Positions 22,702-34,348 of a DNA stretch of 64,000 bases are shown in pieces. Numbering within the stretch: position 1 is the first letter of the stretch; the number at the start of each line of letters is the position of its first letter. The translations under genes and the position numbers were made by a program. Below the pieces are notes generated by a model. It searched no databases, was not told where the DNA came from, and was given only the letters and a program-made list of their open reading frames with translations. Location: assembly GCA_015847255.1 (NCBI GenBank), contig JADLZK010009384.1, forward strand, positions 186,001 to 250,000, read 5' to 3'. This stretch comes from Hyparrhenia diplandra (lineage: Eukaryota > Streptophyta > Magnoliopsida > Poales > Poaceae).

Positions 22702-22969
22702 TGGAGGTTCAGTACCTACAAAATCAATATAGATAAAAAGGTCATGTGATTTGTTTAAAGGGAAGGTAATTTTGATGGCAAAAAGCAGAACACTAGCACT
22801 AGAACGATAAACTTAAGGTGACGGTCCAGGCTGAATACTTTTGGCACCAGACCTGGCACATAAAGCACCTAGTAGACAAATTAATGAGTAGCTAGCAGTC
22901 GTTGATTTGGTGAAATGTTGCTATAATATATTTAGAGGCACTTAAAAATTGAAAGCAGCTACAGCAATA

Positions 22970-23068
22970 CTCCCTCCGTCCCTTTATGTGTGTCACCCGG
23001 GAAGCGTGTTTGTGAGGGAAATACGGTTTTCTAGAGACAAACGTTTAGGGACGGAGGGACGGAGGGAG
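22970..23068. mobile_element. Stowaway MITE in the NLR2 5'UTR intron
   Basis: A 99-bp element, CTCCCTCCGTCCC to GGACGGAGGGAG, with TA on both sides. NLR1 near 8310 (CAACAATCTCAAC) shows the unoccupied site. It lies within the intron at 22716-23236. Confidence 0.9.
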
Positions 23069-23236
23069 TATATCTCAATCCGTACGTGCGAGTACATTTG
23101 TGTTTGTGGATCTGAAGATGAGTAACATCTCTAATAATACTAGTAAGAAAGAAAGGAAGGAAGGAACCAAACAAGCAAGGAAGGAACAAGATTTAAAGAA
23201 AAATATAGAGAGCAGACAGAGACTAGGCATACGTAC

Positions 23237-23325
23237 CTTGATTTGGAGCAGGGGAGAAAGATATAATGCTCTGTGTCCTTCAGTTGCTTGGTCTCTTGGG
23301 CCGTGCTGAGGGTAACAATACAATT
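23237..23325 (-). other. Noncoding 5' exon of NLR2 (3' end defined)
   Basis: CAAATCAAG/GTACGT is an excellent donor at 23237/23236, and the acceptor TTTTGTAG lies at 22716-22718, 14 bases before the ATG. The sequence is conserved with NLR1 and NLR3. The upstream limit is not visible. Confidence 0.6.
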
Positions 23326-24261
23326 ATTTATCCTACAAGAGATGCCCAAGTTGTTAGATTCGTGGATGACGCATACTAAACTACATATGTATTCGAAGTA
23401 GTAGAAACAGTAGATCTTGGATGCAGAGCTAGCTACGCATGAAAAAAAAAATGCTGCAGAGAAACGCTGCCAAGGAAACAGACCTTTTCTTGCCGGAGTC
23501 ATGGCCAGGAAGTTGGAACGGGCTCCCGTGCGGTTCGTGAAACGGCACCTGGCTACCAGTAGCAGGGTTGAGATGGCCGGAGCCGTCCTCGGCGCAGTCC
23601 GCCGGTGGCTTGGCCTGACTACTGCTCTGCTTGGTGGTGGCTGCAGACGGAGGTGGTGGAGAGGATTGCGGTTTGGCTGGAGGGGACGGACGAGCTCAAA
23701 GCCTGAAACTACTGAAATCGACTCTGAGGACTGAGGTGGTTAGCAGCGAGTAGAATCGCCGTGGCCGGCTATAATAAAAGCTGGGCTGCATGCACTGCAG
23801 TCGCTTCGCTTGGCCATGAGGCCATTATGAACGAGCCAATGAACGAAGGCGTGGCAACTTTGTTGTCGGCCATGGCCGCGCCCTCAGATTGAATGATTGA
23901 TGTACTCCCACAGGTAAGGTCGGCGGTCGCTGTCCAACAGTAACTGTGCAGAGTGGTGGAGGCCAGGTCCAACTGGTGTCTGAAAGACCATGGTCCAGTG
24001 CAACGGGTCACGGGTGGCTAGCACCATGTGATGAACACAGTGGCAGTGGCATCGCTCTCACGAGTCATCAGAAATCATAAGTACACTCGACATCTTTTTT
24101 AACTGAAAAATAGCTCCAAATAACTTCTCCTATTAAATCTTTTGATATTCATTTTTAATTAAATAAAATTTATCACGGTGACCGGGGTTGTAACAGGAGG
24201 TGGCGTGGGTGGCGGCCCGGCGGGGAGGGGTGTGTGTGTGTGGATGGGCGGCGGCAACGGC
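23326..24261. other. Upstream region of NLR2
   Basis: The part at 23400-23480 is conserved with 50180-50270 upstream of NLR3 (AGCTAGCTACGCAT), so it is likely 5'UTR or promoter. Further out, up to 24260, I see no gene. A 105-residue plus-strand frame at 23417-23734 overlaps this conserved noncoding DNA and is not preserved in the others. Confidence 0.4.
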
Positions 24262-25235
24262 TTAGACCATCTCCAGTGGAACCCTTATTTAAGCTCCTAT
24301 TTTAAATTCTCGAGGCTTGAAGAAAAAAATGAACTCGGCCTCTCTAGATGGGCTCCCATTTTCCGTGCCACCCCAAATTAAAAATGAAGCCCCCCACTCC
24401 TAGGAGCCCCCTATTCAATGGGTCCCACCACTTTTCCCCCTTCCCCTCGCCGTCCCCCGTCGTGGCTCCTCGAGGGCGTCGCACCCGAGCTTCACCGGCG
24501 CGCGCGAAGCTTTCACGAGGAACCGCACCGGCGACAAAGCACACTACGGACGCAAGGATCCCAACACTCCCCACTCTTCCACCACATGCACCCACGCCAC
24601 GCACGGGATCGCGGGCGGGCGGGATCCAATGTCGCCGCTACCGTTGCCGTGGTAGCTAGCACGCTACGCCCGCCGGCTACATCTCGCGTCGGTTCGGTGT
24701 CCGGGCTTGGCCGGGTCACCGTTGATGCGACGATCCGAGGAGGAGGAGGTAGATCACGGATGGCGGCTTCGCGGCGCCCGGGTCGGGCCGAGAGGCAGCG
24801 CTGGCGGCGCGGCATCGGCCGACCCGCCGCCTCCAACTCCGCTTCCTCCACCTCGCCGCCACCAGCCCCGAGCCGCGGAGGGCTGGCGCGCCAGCCCCCG
24901 CGGCCTTTGGCTCGGGCGGCGCGGCCCTAGCGGCCTCGGGCGGTGAGGCCCCGCGCGTGGCTCTCGCCGCGGGCGCGCTGAGCAACCTTGCCTCCTGGGC
25001 GCGGCGCGCCCCGGCTCAGCCTCACCCCAAAGACCGTCCCGTCCGACAAGACCCACCGCCGAGGTACCGCCGACGAGCGAGGGCGATGGCGGGCGGCCGG
25101 CGCCGGCTCGTTGCTCCCCAAGCCCGCCGCCACACTGACGCGGGGCGCTGGGGCACGCCCCTGCGCGGCCGCGCCGGGGCAGCGATCGCCGGGCGTGTTT
25201 GCGCGACCGACTGCATCGCGGACGAGATGCGACAA
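24262..25235. other. GC-rich segment, possible left part of a decayed DNA transposon
   Basis: The start GACCATCTCCAGTGGA loosely mirrors GGTCTCCCACTGGGGTTGC at 32998-33016, on the other side of the nested LTRs. The two could be imperfect inverted ends of an older element carrying GC-rich captured sequence (24420-25230). No clear target duplication was found. The large GC-rich open frames here match nothing known to me. Confidence 0.3.
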
Positions 25236-26848
25236 TGTCACGCCCCCCACTTTCAATGGGTCGTTAATCACACGTGTTTGCGCCAGATAACGCCACAAAC
25301 ACGCGTCTATTAGTAACGATTAATGGTAAAAATGTAATTAATAGTAAAGCGAGCTATAGGAATATAGGATGGAAAAGGGCTTACAAAGTGGTGACTAAGG
25401 GTCACCAAGCCGGGTTACAATATCAAAGTTGGCCAACCAAGAAGCGGTGGATTAACTATGACTTTGCCCTGCATCTACCTGGCCGGAGACTTGTGCATGG
25501 ATGAAATCTGGGCTTCAACGTCCTTCTCCTAAGCAAACACCTTACGAACTCCTACGATACGCTGGTCCTCTACCTTGTCGTCGATCTTACCTTCACATGT
25601 GCCGATATCTCGTAAAAATAGAGGGGTGAGTACAAACGCTTTTCGGCAAGTCCCGAGCCGGGGGTTGTAATTATTAAGGGTTTGGGCCCCTAGCGTAGTA
25701 TCTAAAAGCGCTCTCGCTAGTTCCCGGGTTATCTCATGTCATCGGGCCATGATGACACCACGGGTTAGCCATCATCAAAGTGTATATCTAATCATAGATG
25801 TTCAGGCCTAGCACTTGCCCATTCCAAGGGCGTGGCTATTCGAATAGATTCAATTAACTCGCAGAGGTTGTACACTTTCCCCACACGAAGGGCCATCTTT
25901 TCCCACGCATTACCGGGTCAAAGGTGGTCCAACGAGATTCCGTGCCCGCTTGGATGCCTCCTAGGTATATCGGTATAATCCTCACCATGACTTCTCGGGG
26001 GGTTGGAAATGGGAAGATCACCTAGCATCCCATTAGCACACAAAGCATTGCGGAAGATCACCTAGCATCCGCCAACTCATAAGTTCGTATAACGATATCA
26101 ACAATGCGCCAATTGTTTTACGTGGAGGATCACAAAGCAACCACGCCAACCCGACCTCGGAAGATCACCTAGCATCCGAGTCGCCTCCCCGATAGATCGT
26201 TGCCTACGCCGGCCACCTTGGCTCCAATTATACCTCAACCAAACGGGGTGTGTAATCAAGCCGCCCCATCTCGTGGTGTGGTCAGACGTAATATCACACT
26301 AGGTAGAAGGTCTATGAACCGGTCCTTAGGGAGGCTTAGTATCTCTCCGCAGAATCCCATTACGGCGATTCCCGTAGTAATCCATCTCACTATGAATTAC
26401 TATCACCCACCTCTTTTGCTGGTTAGGGTTCATTTGGCGATCTCATATTACTCTTTAATTATAACGTATGAGCGTAGATAATGTGGATGAGTACGTCATT
26501 CGGCTTAGCTCCATAGCTACATTATCGCTCATACCATACTATACTAATCAAGTTATCATCATCGTTCTTTAATTAAGGTCATGATTAGGGAGGGTAAGGA
26601 CTTGCCTCGGGAGGTTCTTACGAATCGGCACGGCGTCGAACGTCTTCTAGCGTGCCGGACGAAACTCCTAATCGGGTCGTCGGAAACTACCTCAGTACAT
26701 CGATAGACCTAGCTCGAACTATGACATATAAAACAAACATAGAACATTATGGTGGCAATAGGTTAGATGCATAGAGCTAGATTTTAGACTTAATTATGGA
26801 AGTCGTTTCACTTTAAACGGAGTTAGTATGCATGAGATATGGATTTTA

Positions 26849-26937
26849 TAATATTAATCCCTAATTAAATCATTAGGGTAATATTATAATATAATTTTAT
26901 CATGTAATAATATTGGAACTAATTACATGATAAAATT
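26849..26937. repeat. Pair of hairpins in the AT-rich core of the outer LTR
   Basis: The first hairpin pairs CCCTAAT (26859-26865) with ATTAGGG (26872-26878). The second pairs AATTTTATCATGTAAT (26893-26908) with its exact complement (26922-26937) around a 13-nt loop. The same structures recur at 29331-29409 in the inner LTR. Confidence 0.8.
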
Positions 26938-27758
26938 CTATAAATCAAATAATGAATTTACAAATTTTTCTGGGAATTTTTTTCGACACGGGAAGGTCTA
27001 CTTATAACATCCCGTGTACACTTATCGGGGGTACATAGCAATTTACATAGTGTACATTTAAAAGGCCCATGTACATGTGGGTGCCACGTGGGTCCAGGTG
27101 GACGCCACGGGTGGCTGCCACGGGCGCCTCGGGGGATGATTGGGTTGACCTAACCGTGGACGGATGGCGGCGTCGGCGGCGCTCGGTTGGTCCTCGCCTT
27201 GACGCCGTTTGACGTTTGGGACTCGGCGACGACGGCCGATCCCGTCCGCCATTCCCCACGGCGGCGCCACCGGAGTTCGCCGGAAGTGCCTTGTTTGCCG
27301 CTTGAAAACCTCGCCGCGAGGGGCGCGGGGATCCTTCTCCTCACCCCCGAACTTGTCGGGTATCGCATCGGGTGACGGAGTGAGGCACCTTCCTACGCCA
27401 CAGGGCGGAATCCCGGCGGCGGCGGTGCTTGTACCCGGCGCCAAACAACAATGTCACCGTAACATCTAACAAGGGAAAACGAAGGAGCAGAACTTCAAGA
27501 AGCTCACTGACCTGACCAAGATGACCCAAGGCGGCTAAATCAGCTGGAACGCCTAGCCCTAACCCCACGGCGGCGCGGAGCTCGATTTGGGGCAAATCGG
27601 ATTGCACCGGAGAGGGGGGGCGAGAGCGGGATTGGTGGCGAGCATCATGTGTTCCCCGATTCGGGCGCAGCTCGGAGTGGGAGTGGCGCAATCGATTGAG
27701 AGCCGGGGGCCCTATTTATAGGCCCGCCGCCCCGCAGTCCTTGCCGGGCGAGATATTT

Positions 27759-30700
27759 TGTCACGCCCCACTTTTAATGGGTCGTTAATCACACGTGTTT
27801 GCGCCCGGGATCACGCCACAAACACGCCTATTAGTAATGTATTATGGTAGCGTAATTAATAGTAAACCGGGCTATAGAAATATAGGATAGAAAGGCTTTA
27901 CACGGTGGCGACGAAGGGTCACCAAGTCGGGTTTCAATATCGAGTTGGCCAACCAAGAAGCGGTGGATTAACTATGACATCGCCTCGCACTCTACAAGCG
28001 GACTTGTGCATGGATGAAATCTGGGCTTCAACGTCCTTTTCCTAAGCAAACATCTCTCGAACTCCTACGATACGCTATCCTCTACCTTGTCGTCGATCTT
28101 ACCTTCACATGTGCCGATATCTGTAAAAATAGAGGGGTGAGTACAAACGCATTTCAAAGCAAGTCCCAAACGAGGGGGGTTGTAATTATTAAGGGTTTGG
28201 GCCCTAGCGAAGTCTCTAAAACTGCTCTCGCTAGTTCCCGGGGTTATCTTATCTGGTCATCACCTTCACCTATCACAACTGGTTAGTTATATCTAATCAT
28301 AGATGTTCAGGCCTAGCACTTGCCCATTCCAAGGACGTGGCTATTCGAATAGATTTAATTAACTCTGCAGAGGTTGTACACTTTTCCCCACACGAGGGGC
28401 CATCTTCTCCCACGTACTGCTGGTCGAAGGTGGTCCCACGAGATTCCGTACCCGCTTGGATGCCTCCTAGGTATATCGGTATAATCTTTACCACGACTTC
28501 TCAGGGGTTGGAAGGATAACACGTCACCCTAAGATGACGCATCACCCTAGACAATATGGTGATACCAAATCACCCACGGCTTTTTGTGTAATACCTTATT
28601 ACCCAACCTATACTTGTCAACACCACTCTCAATCTCAAATCATCAATATGTGCCTCTAGCACTGCGCCATCGCTGCCAAACACTTCCGTGGAAGACCACC
28701 AAAGCATCCACGCTAACCGGACCATGGGGCCACTCTCCCCATGTCTACCCTAATAGATCGTTTGCCTACTCCGGCCACCTTGGCTCCAATTATACCTCAA
28801 CCCAACGGGGTGTGGAATCAAGCCGTCCCATCCCTGTGGGTTGTACGTAATATTATACTAGGTAGAAGGTCTATGAACCGGTCCTTAGGGAGGCGAGCAT
28901 CTCCGCGGGATTCATCCCCGATTGTGATTAGTCCACCTCCATGTAGACAATCACCACTCACCTTTTGTTGGAGGGTTCACTTTATTACTCAAAGTTACAT
29001 CGATCTTACTTAGTCATATTATGTCATCATTTATTATTATATTAAGGTCATGATTAAGGGGGTAAGGACTTGCCCGGGAGGTTCTTACAAATCGGCACGG
29101 CGTCGAACGTCTCTAGCTTTGCTTGAGGACGGAAGCTCCTAATCGGGTCGTCTAAAACTACCTCGGGTACTTTGATAACCTAGCTTGAACTAGAGCATAT
29201 AAAACAAACATAGAACATTATGGTGGAAATGGGTTAGATGCATAGAGCTAGATTTTTAGATGAATTATGGAAGTCGTTTTCACGCGAAACGGAGTTCATT
29301 TGCATGAGATATGGATTTTATAATATTAATCCCTAATTAAATCATTAGGGTAATATTATAATATAATTTTATCATGTAATAATATTGGAACTAATTACAT
29401 GATAAAATTCTATAAATCAAATAATGAATTTACAAATTTTTGGGGAATTTTTCTAACATGGGAAGGTCAACTTTTACAACCCTGTGTAACAATAACCGGG
29501 TAGACCTAAGAATTAATCTTGTGTACACAGATCCGTCTCCATACACGTGTATGCCACGTGGGTCCAGCTGGACGCCACGGTGGTCGCCACGCGGCGCCCG
29601 TGTATTATGGAGTTGCCGTGACGGTTGGGCGTCGGGACGGAAAAAGGCGACGCGGGCTCATCCTCAGTAACTGGCGTGGTGATCGGCGTTACGATGAGGG
29701 GGACGTCGGCCGACCGGAAAGGGCTCCGCCCCGCCGCCGTGCCTCCACGGCGGCGCCTTCTTGCCGGAGAGCTGGCCGAGTCGCCGGTCTTGACCCGGAC
29801 CTCGCCGTGAGGGGCTCTCCGGCACCCTCACGTCGCCCGAACCGGATGGTGTAGGTCTAGGGGCGACGGTGGCTCGCCTCCCTCGGCCCCTGGTGGTGGT
29901 GGCGGGCTTCCGACGGCGGCGCTCGGACACCGCATCCACGCCTAATAGGGGTGAGTTGAGCATTGCGTAATGAAGAGGGAGGTTGAGGGGGTGTACCAAC
30001 TGTGCAATTTGACGCGAGGATGACTGACACGACGCGGCGGGCTCTTGACCTAAGGCGCTGGCGGAGCTCCAACTTGGGGGCAATCGCGATTTCGCGAGGA
30101 GAGGAGGAGGGAGGGATGCCCAAAGCGCGAGCACCCGCGTTCCACGCTGGGCGGAGCTCGTGAGGGGATTGGCGAGGTCGATCGAGCCGGGAGGCTATTT
30201 TATAGCCCGCCGCCGCGGCACTCGGCCGGCGTGATGTTTCCGCCCGACGAAGATCTTTTCCGACCACGGTCCCCGCCATTGCCGCATACCGGCGCTCTCG
30301 ATCCCCATCTTGGCGCCAGCGGGGCAACGCGTCCGGGTGAGCCGGGCGCCGTTGCCTCCGTCACCACAGCGGCGCGGGCTCTGGCCGCCATGGCGGCGAT
30401 GCGTTCGAGCTCGCTCGTGGGCGGTCGCGGCTGCCGATTGACCGTAGCCGCCGCGTGGGTGGCGTCGTGCGGATGTCCGCCGGGGGCGGGTCGTCATCTC
30501 CGTCCTACGCGTTGGCGCGCTCTCGCCGGTCGCGGCGTCGCGGTCGACTCCACGCGACGCGTTCATGGCGGCGCTGCGGCGCGGGTCATGGTGGGAGGCA
30601 GACGCACTTCCGCCCGCCGTGTCACATCGGCGAGCCGTGCCCGTTCTCGTGCGCCGCCGTCTCCAGCCGCGTGGAGGGTCCAGACGGCGGCGCGGCTGCC

Positions 30701-31544
30701 GCTGACGTCGTTAATGGCGCGGCCGCCACCCAACAGGGAGGAGGAAGACGGCGGCCGTGGGCCCTCCTACGGGCAAATGAGAGGAGGAAGGTGCCGGGCT
30801 CCGCGAGCAGGGCCGGTTGGGCGACTCGTCTGGGCTCGGGGACCGCTTGTCTTTGGTGGGGAGGAGAAGAGAAGGAGGGGCTCTGGGGCCGGGTTGAAAG
30901 AGGGAGGAAGGAAATGAAGAGCCCTTTCTTGATTTCTTTTTCTCTCCTTTTCTATTTCTCTTTCTTCCTTTATTCTTTTCCTACTATTTTATATGTGTAA
31001 ACAACTATATGTCATCAATATTTATACAAGCTCTCATGTTTTCCCATGACTTTAATTCATGGAAGAATATTTAGCCAAGGGCACTTGTATAATTAGACAT
31101 ATATGTATATACACACATATCCTCTCTCTCATTATTTCGTGTATGACATATATATATATTTTATAAATATTTTCTCAAGCACTTTCGTATCTCTATGACT
31201 TTATTGTCAAGGATATTTATTTGTTGTGCTCATAAAAATATTTATATATATTTTAGCGCACACGTGGTTCGGTGTTTTATTCCCAGAGATAAACTTGTAA
31301 ATCATTCCTCATGCAATATTTTCCATAAATAAAATCTAGAACTTTACCTTGCATCCTTGGTCACCATAAAGTTCATCAAGCAACAAACAAGATTCCCTAT
31401 TTTCTATATGATGAGAGTTTAAAATGCGGGGTTTTCGCAAAAGGGGGTTTCGGGTTCGGCGGGAAATAAATCAAGTTTTAGTTGTAATTCCAAAAGTTCA
31501 AATTTTTAGTGAATTTTAAAATGATGCAAAAACACGGTGTTACA
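27759..31544. mobile_element. Inner solo LTR of the same family, nested in the outer one
   Basis: It starts TGTCACGCCCCACTTT and ends AACACGGTGTTACA, interrupting the outer copy near its TATAGGCCCGCCGCC segment, which both copies share (27718 and 30202). The flanks TATTT and ATTTT are only an approximate 5-bp duplication. It shares with the outer copy the CACACGTGTTTGCGCC start, the AT-rich hairpin region and the GC-rich end. No gag or pol was recognised. Confidence 0.75.
29331..29409. repeat. Same hairpin pair in the inner LTR
   Basis: The 16-bp stem is at 29365-29380 and 29394-29409, identical to the outer copy. The surrounding 100 bp are nearly unchanged although the rest of the two LTRs differs by many indels. 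Confidence 0.8.
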
Positions 31545-32844
31545 ATTTTTCTCGGCCGCGATCTTTTCCCAAGAACGCTCCATGTGCGTGGACCTTCGGT
31601 GGGTGCTCGGTTAAATGCGCCCTTGTCCCGTCCCTTCATTGGTGAGGCTCGCTGGCCGCCCGGTCTCGTCATACTGGCGACGGACGGCTGCCGGCGGTCA
31701 TGGCGGCATTGCCCGCATTGCCGCTCCACGAGGCCGCGGGCTTTTTGATCGAAGCCCCCCGGCGCATGGATGCTTTAGGTGCCTTGTCGCGCGTGGTGCT
31801 CGTGTGGGCGCCCGGTGAGGTGGCTCGACATCTTGTCACCTCGGACTTATCGGGGCGGCGCCGGCGCAAGGCTGTCACTCGGCCGCGGCGCGTTGACGCC
31901 CGGCTCCCGCTCGTCTGCGGACCGGAGCGGGAGGGTGCCGCGATGCCCGCGAGGTAATCGCGGCGAGGGTCGCCGCCTCGCAGCTTCGAGGACGCAGGCG
32001 GGTCCGCCGTGTCATCGCTCCGCGTCGCAAGGTAGAAGACGAGGGCGACAATAGTGGGGCCCGACTGTCGGGCGAGAGGAGGGGGAGTGGGCGAGCCGGG
32101 CTCGCTGCTTCGACGTTGGGCCTTGCCGATGGGCTCGCCAAAGCCAGTCTCGCTCGGGAAAAAAAGGAAAGGGGAGGGGGGAAAGGGAGGCGGTGGCTGC
32201 TTGGGCCGTAAAGAGAGGGAGGAGAGGAAGTGAGCCCATGGCTCTTTTCTTTATTTTCCTTCTCTCTTTATCCTCTTTTCTTTCCCTCATTACTTCATGT
32301 GTGTAAGTGTATATATATTGTAAATGTTTACACGAGCACTTATATATATTCCCATGATTCACTCATGAAAATATTTATTCATTGTATTTGTGTAAATAAA
32401 TATATACACACACATATGTTTCCCGAACTCTATTATCTCATGTGTATTTATATGGTAATTATTTATACAAGCACATATATATTCCCATGACTTTTATTAT
32501 CGAGAATAATTATTTATTATGCTCGTAAAAATATTCACCTATGTATTTTTAGTACACATGTGTCTAGGTATTTATTGTTCCCAGAATAATTCATAAATTA
32601 TTACTCATGCAATTCCTTCCATAATTCAAATCTAGTGCTTACCTTGCATCCTCTGCGACCATAAAGCTCAACAAGCAAACAAACGAGATTTCCTATTTTC
32701 TATATGGTGGGATTTTAAATGCAGGTTTTTGAAAACGGGGTTTTCGGTTCAGCCGGAAAATAAATCAAGTTTTAGTTGTAATTCAAAAAGTTCAAATTTT
32801 TAGTGAATTTTAAAATGATGCAAAAACACGGGTGTTACAGACAA

Positions 32845-34146
32845 GCAGGGCCAGCAGGCACGACAGCTCTCCTGGCCGACAGCGAGTCCCACCAGTTATA
32901 GGGTCTGGGCTAGTTCTTGCACTAGAGTTGTGAGTGAATTTGGGCCTATGTTCTTTTTTGGGTCACCAAGAAATGAAATTTTGAGGGCTCAATTTGAGGT
33001 CTCCCACTGGGGTTGCTTTTAGGGTTACAGCGTTGGGAATGATTTTGTTACAAAGGAATGATTTTGTTTTAATAAGAAAAAACTTAATTCTCCTTCGCAG
33101 GTTATCTATGTATTCTACCACAGGCTCCTTTTCGTGGGCTATCCTACACAGTTCAGAGTTCCGGATATAGTTGTGGCGGCTTCGCGACGTTTGGAGCGGT
33201 GGCGAAGGATATCTTTACCCGGTCATATGAGTGGCGATCTAGTCTCAGGACTGAATGTCACTAGAATATGCTCAGTCTTTTTTCATTAGTTGTGTGCCTA
33301 TCCTTTAGGCAGAGGCTGGAACCGTTTTGTTCCAAAGTTTTTTAATTAATTTTTTGTTACGAAGCTGTGTATCAACTTGATGTACTGCTCCGGAAATGCA
33401 ATAAAATCTTCGGTTTTAACAAAAACGGCCATGGCCACCCATCTGAGTACAGGAGTGACTGGCGCAAGTACGGATATCGAAGCTAAGATCACTGTCCAAT
33501 TAGTAATAACAGTGGAGGCGAGTTGGTTGCGTTTGAACGCTAGGAAGTACCAAGGCAATTACTCAAGGGCGAAGGCCACCCAGCTTCACGTCCTTCCTGT
33601 TAGAAATCATGGTTCTTGACACACAGTATAGACAGAGTCATGATGAGCTGATTAGGCGAAGGAGACAGGCAGGTTGCGAATGGTAATTAGCAAGGCGATT
33701 CGAAAATGTTTTGGTGGGACGACGGACGGAGTTGGAGGGGTAGTTGTTTCTAGTGATCGCCCACAAATCATGGACTGGCAACCACTGATGCCCGGCCACT
33801 GTAGTCACTGAGATGAGAGCATCTCGCTGCTGCGCTGCTGCCTGCTGGCTCTATCAGACATGCACGGGCCACATCTGCCGAGTGCCGACAAAGATGACTT
33901 GACTCGTGAGCTTGAGCTCGCTCGGCAGACGATACCACGACCGGAAGCGAGGCCACCGAGTCAAGTCGCGCGACCCCACACGGCCACACATGCTTTCTTC
34001 TAGATAGCACGCCAAGTCTGACTTCATATGCTTTCTTCTAGATGCTGATATAAAAATCTGTATCATGGTAATACCTCCCTTTTAACACTCGTGCACACAA
34101 AGAGTTTGGGTTTTTCATGAGTCCTGTTCCGTCCCCTTCCAGCCCT
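32845..34146. other. Noncoding region right of the nested LTRs
   Basis: No supported gene. The part at 33620-33760 (GAGCTGATTAGGCGAAGG) is repeated in diverged form at 37715-37790, so the small LTR element at 34349-37124 sits between two related segments. A T-rich tract and an AATGCAATAAAATC stretch near 33395 could be a decayed LINE tail, but this is weak. Confidence 0.4.
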
Positions 34147-34245
34147 GTTCCCTAGCATAGCCAAGTTAAACAAACCAAGGTCTCGGAAACCAATACCTCC
34201 AGCAAACTTTGGTTGAGTAAGCAATTCCCATCGTTGCCGGTGCAT
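34147..34245 (-). pseudogene. LINE reverse-transcriptase fragment
   Basis: The minus-strand reading RQRWELLTQPKFAGGIGFRD followed by LGLFNLAML is the motif found C-terminal to the polymerase domain in plant L1-type LINEs (usual form W..LC.PK..GGLGFR.L..FN.AML). Only about 33 residues remain before similarity ends. It is an isolated relic. Confidence 0.7.
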
Positions 34246-34348
34246 GTGCCTATTATCAGCTCAACCGCCCCACCAATAGTTTGATATCACTGCCTTTATC
34301 TTAGGACAAGGTGTCCTCCGGTGGTGTAAGGCATGGGAGGGAGGGAGT

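Larger units (their letters stand above)
25236..32839. mobile_element. Outer solo LTR (two halves around a nested copy)
   Basis: It begins TGTCACGCCCCCCACT at 25236, ends ACACGGGTGTTACA at 32839, and is flanked by perfect GACAA duplications (25231-25235 and 32840-32844). The halves 25236-27758 and 31545-32839 together make about 3.8 kb, close to the 3,786 bp of the nested copy, with matching order of motifs. Target duplication directly around a single LTR-like unit, without an internal domain, indicates a solo LTR formed by LTR-LTR recombination. The GC-rich open frames within are not conserved as proteins. Confidence 0.75.

Noticed and set aside
29664..30917. Open frames up to 228 codons in the inner LTR
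   Set aside because: GC-driven. The corresponding part of the outer LTR does not keep the frames.
24262..33016. A complete Pack-MULE enclosing the nested LTRs
   Set aside because: The outer ends are only loosely inverted and no 9-bp target duplication was seen. Kept only as a weak possibility in the feature list.
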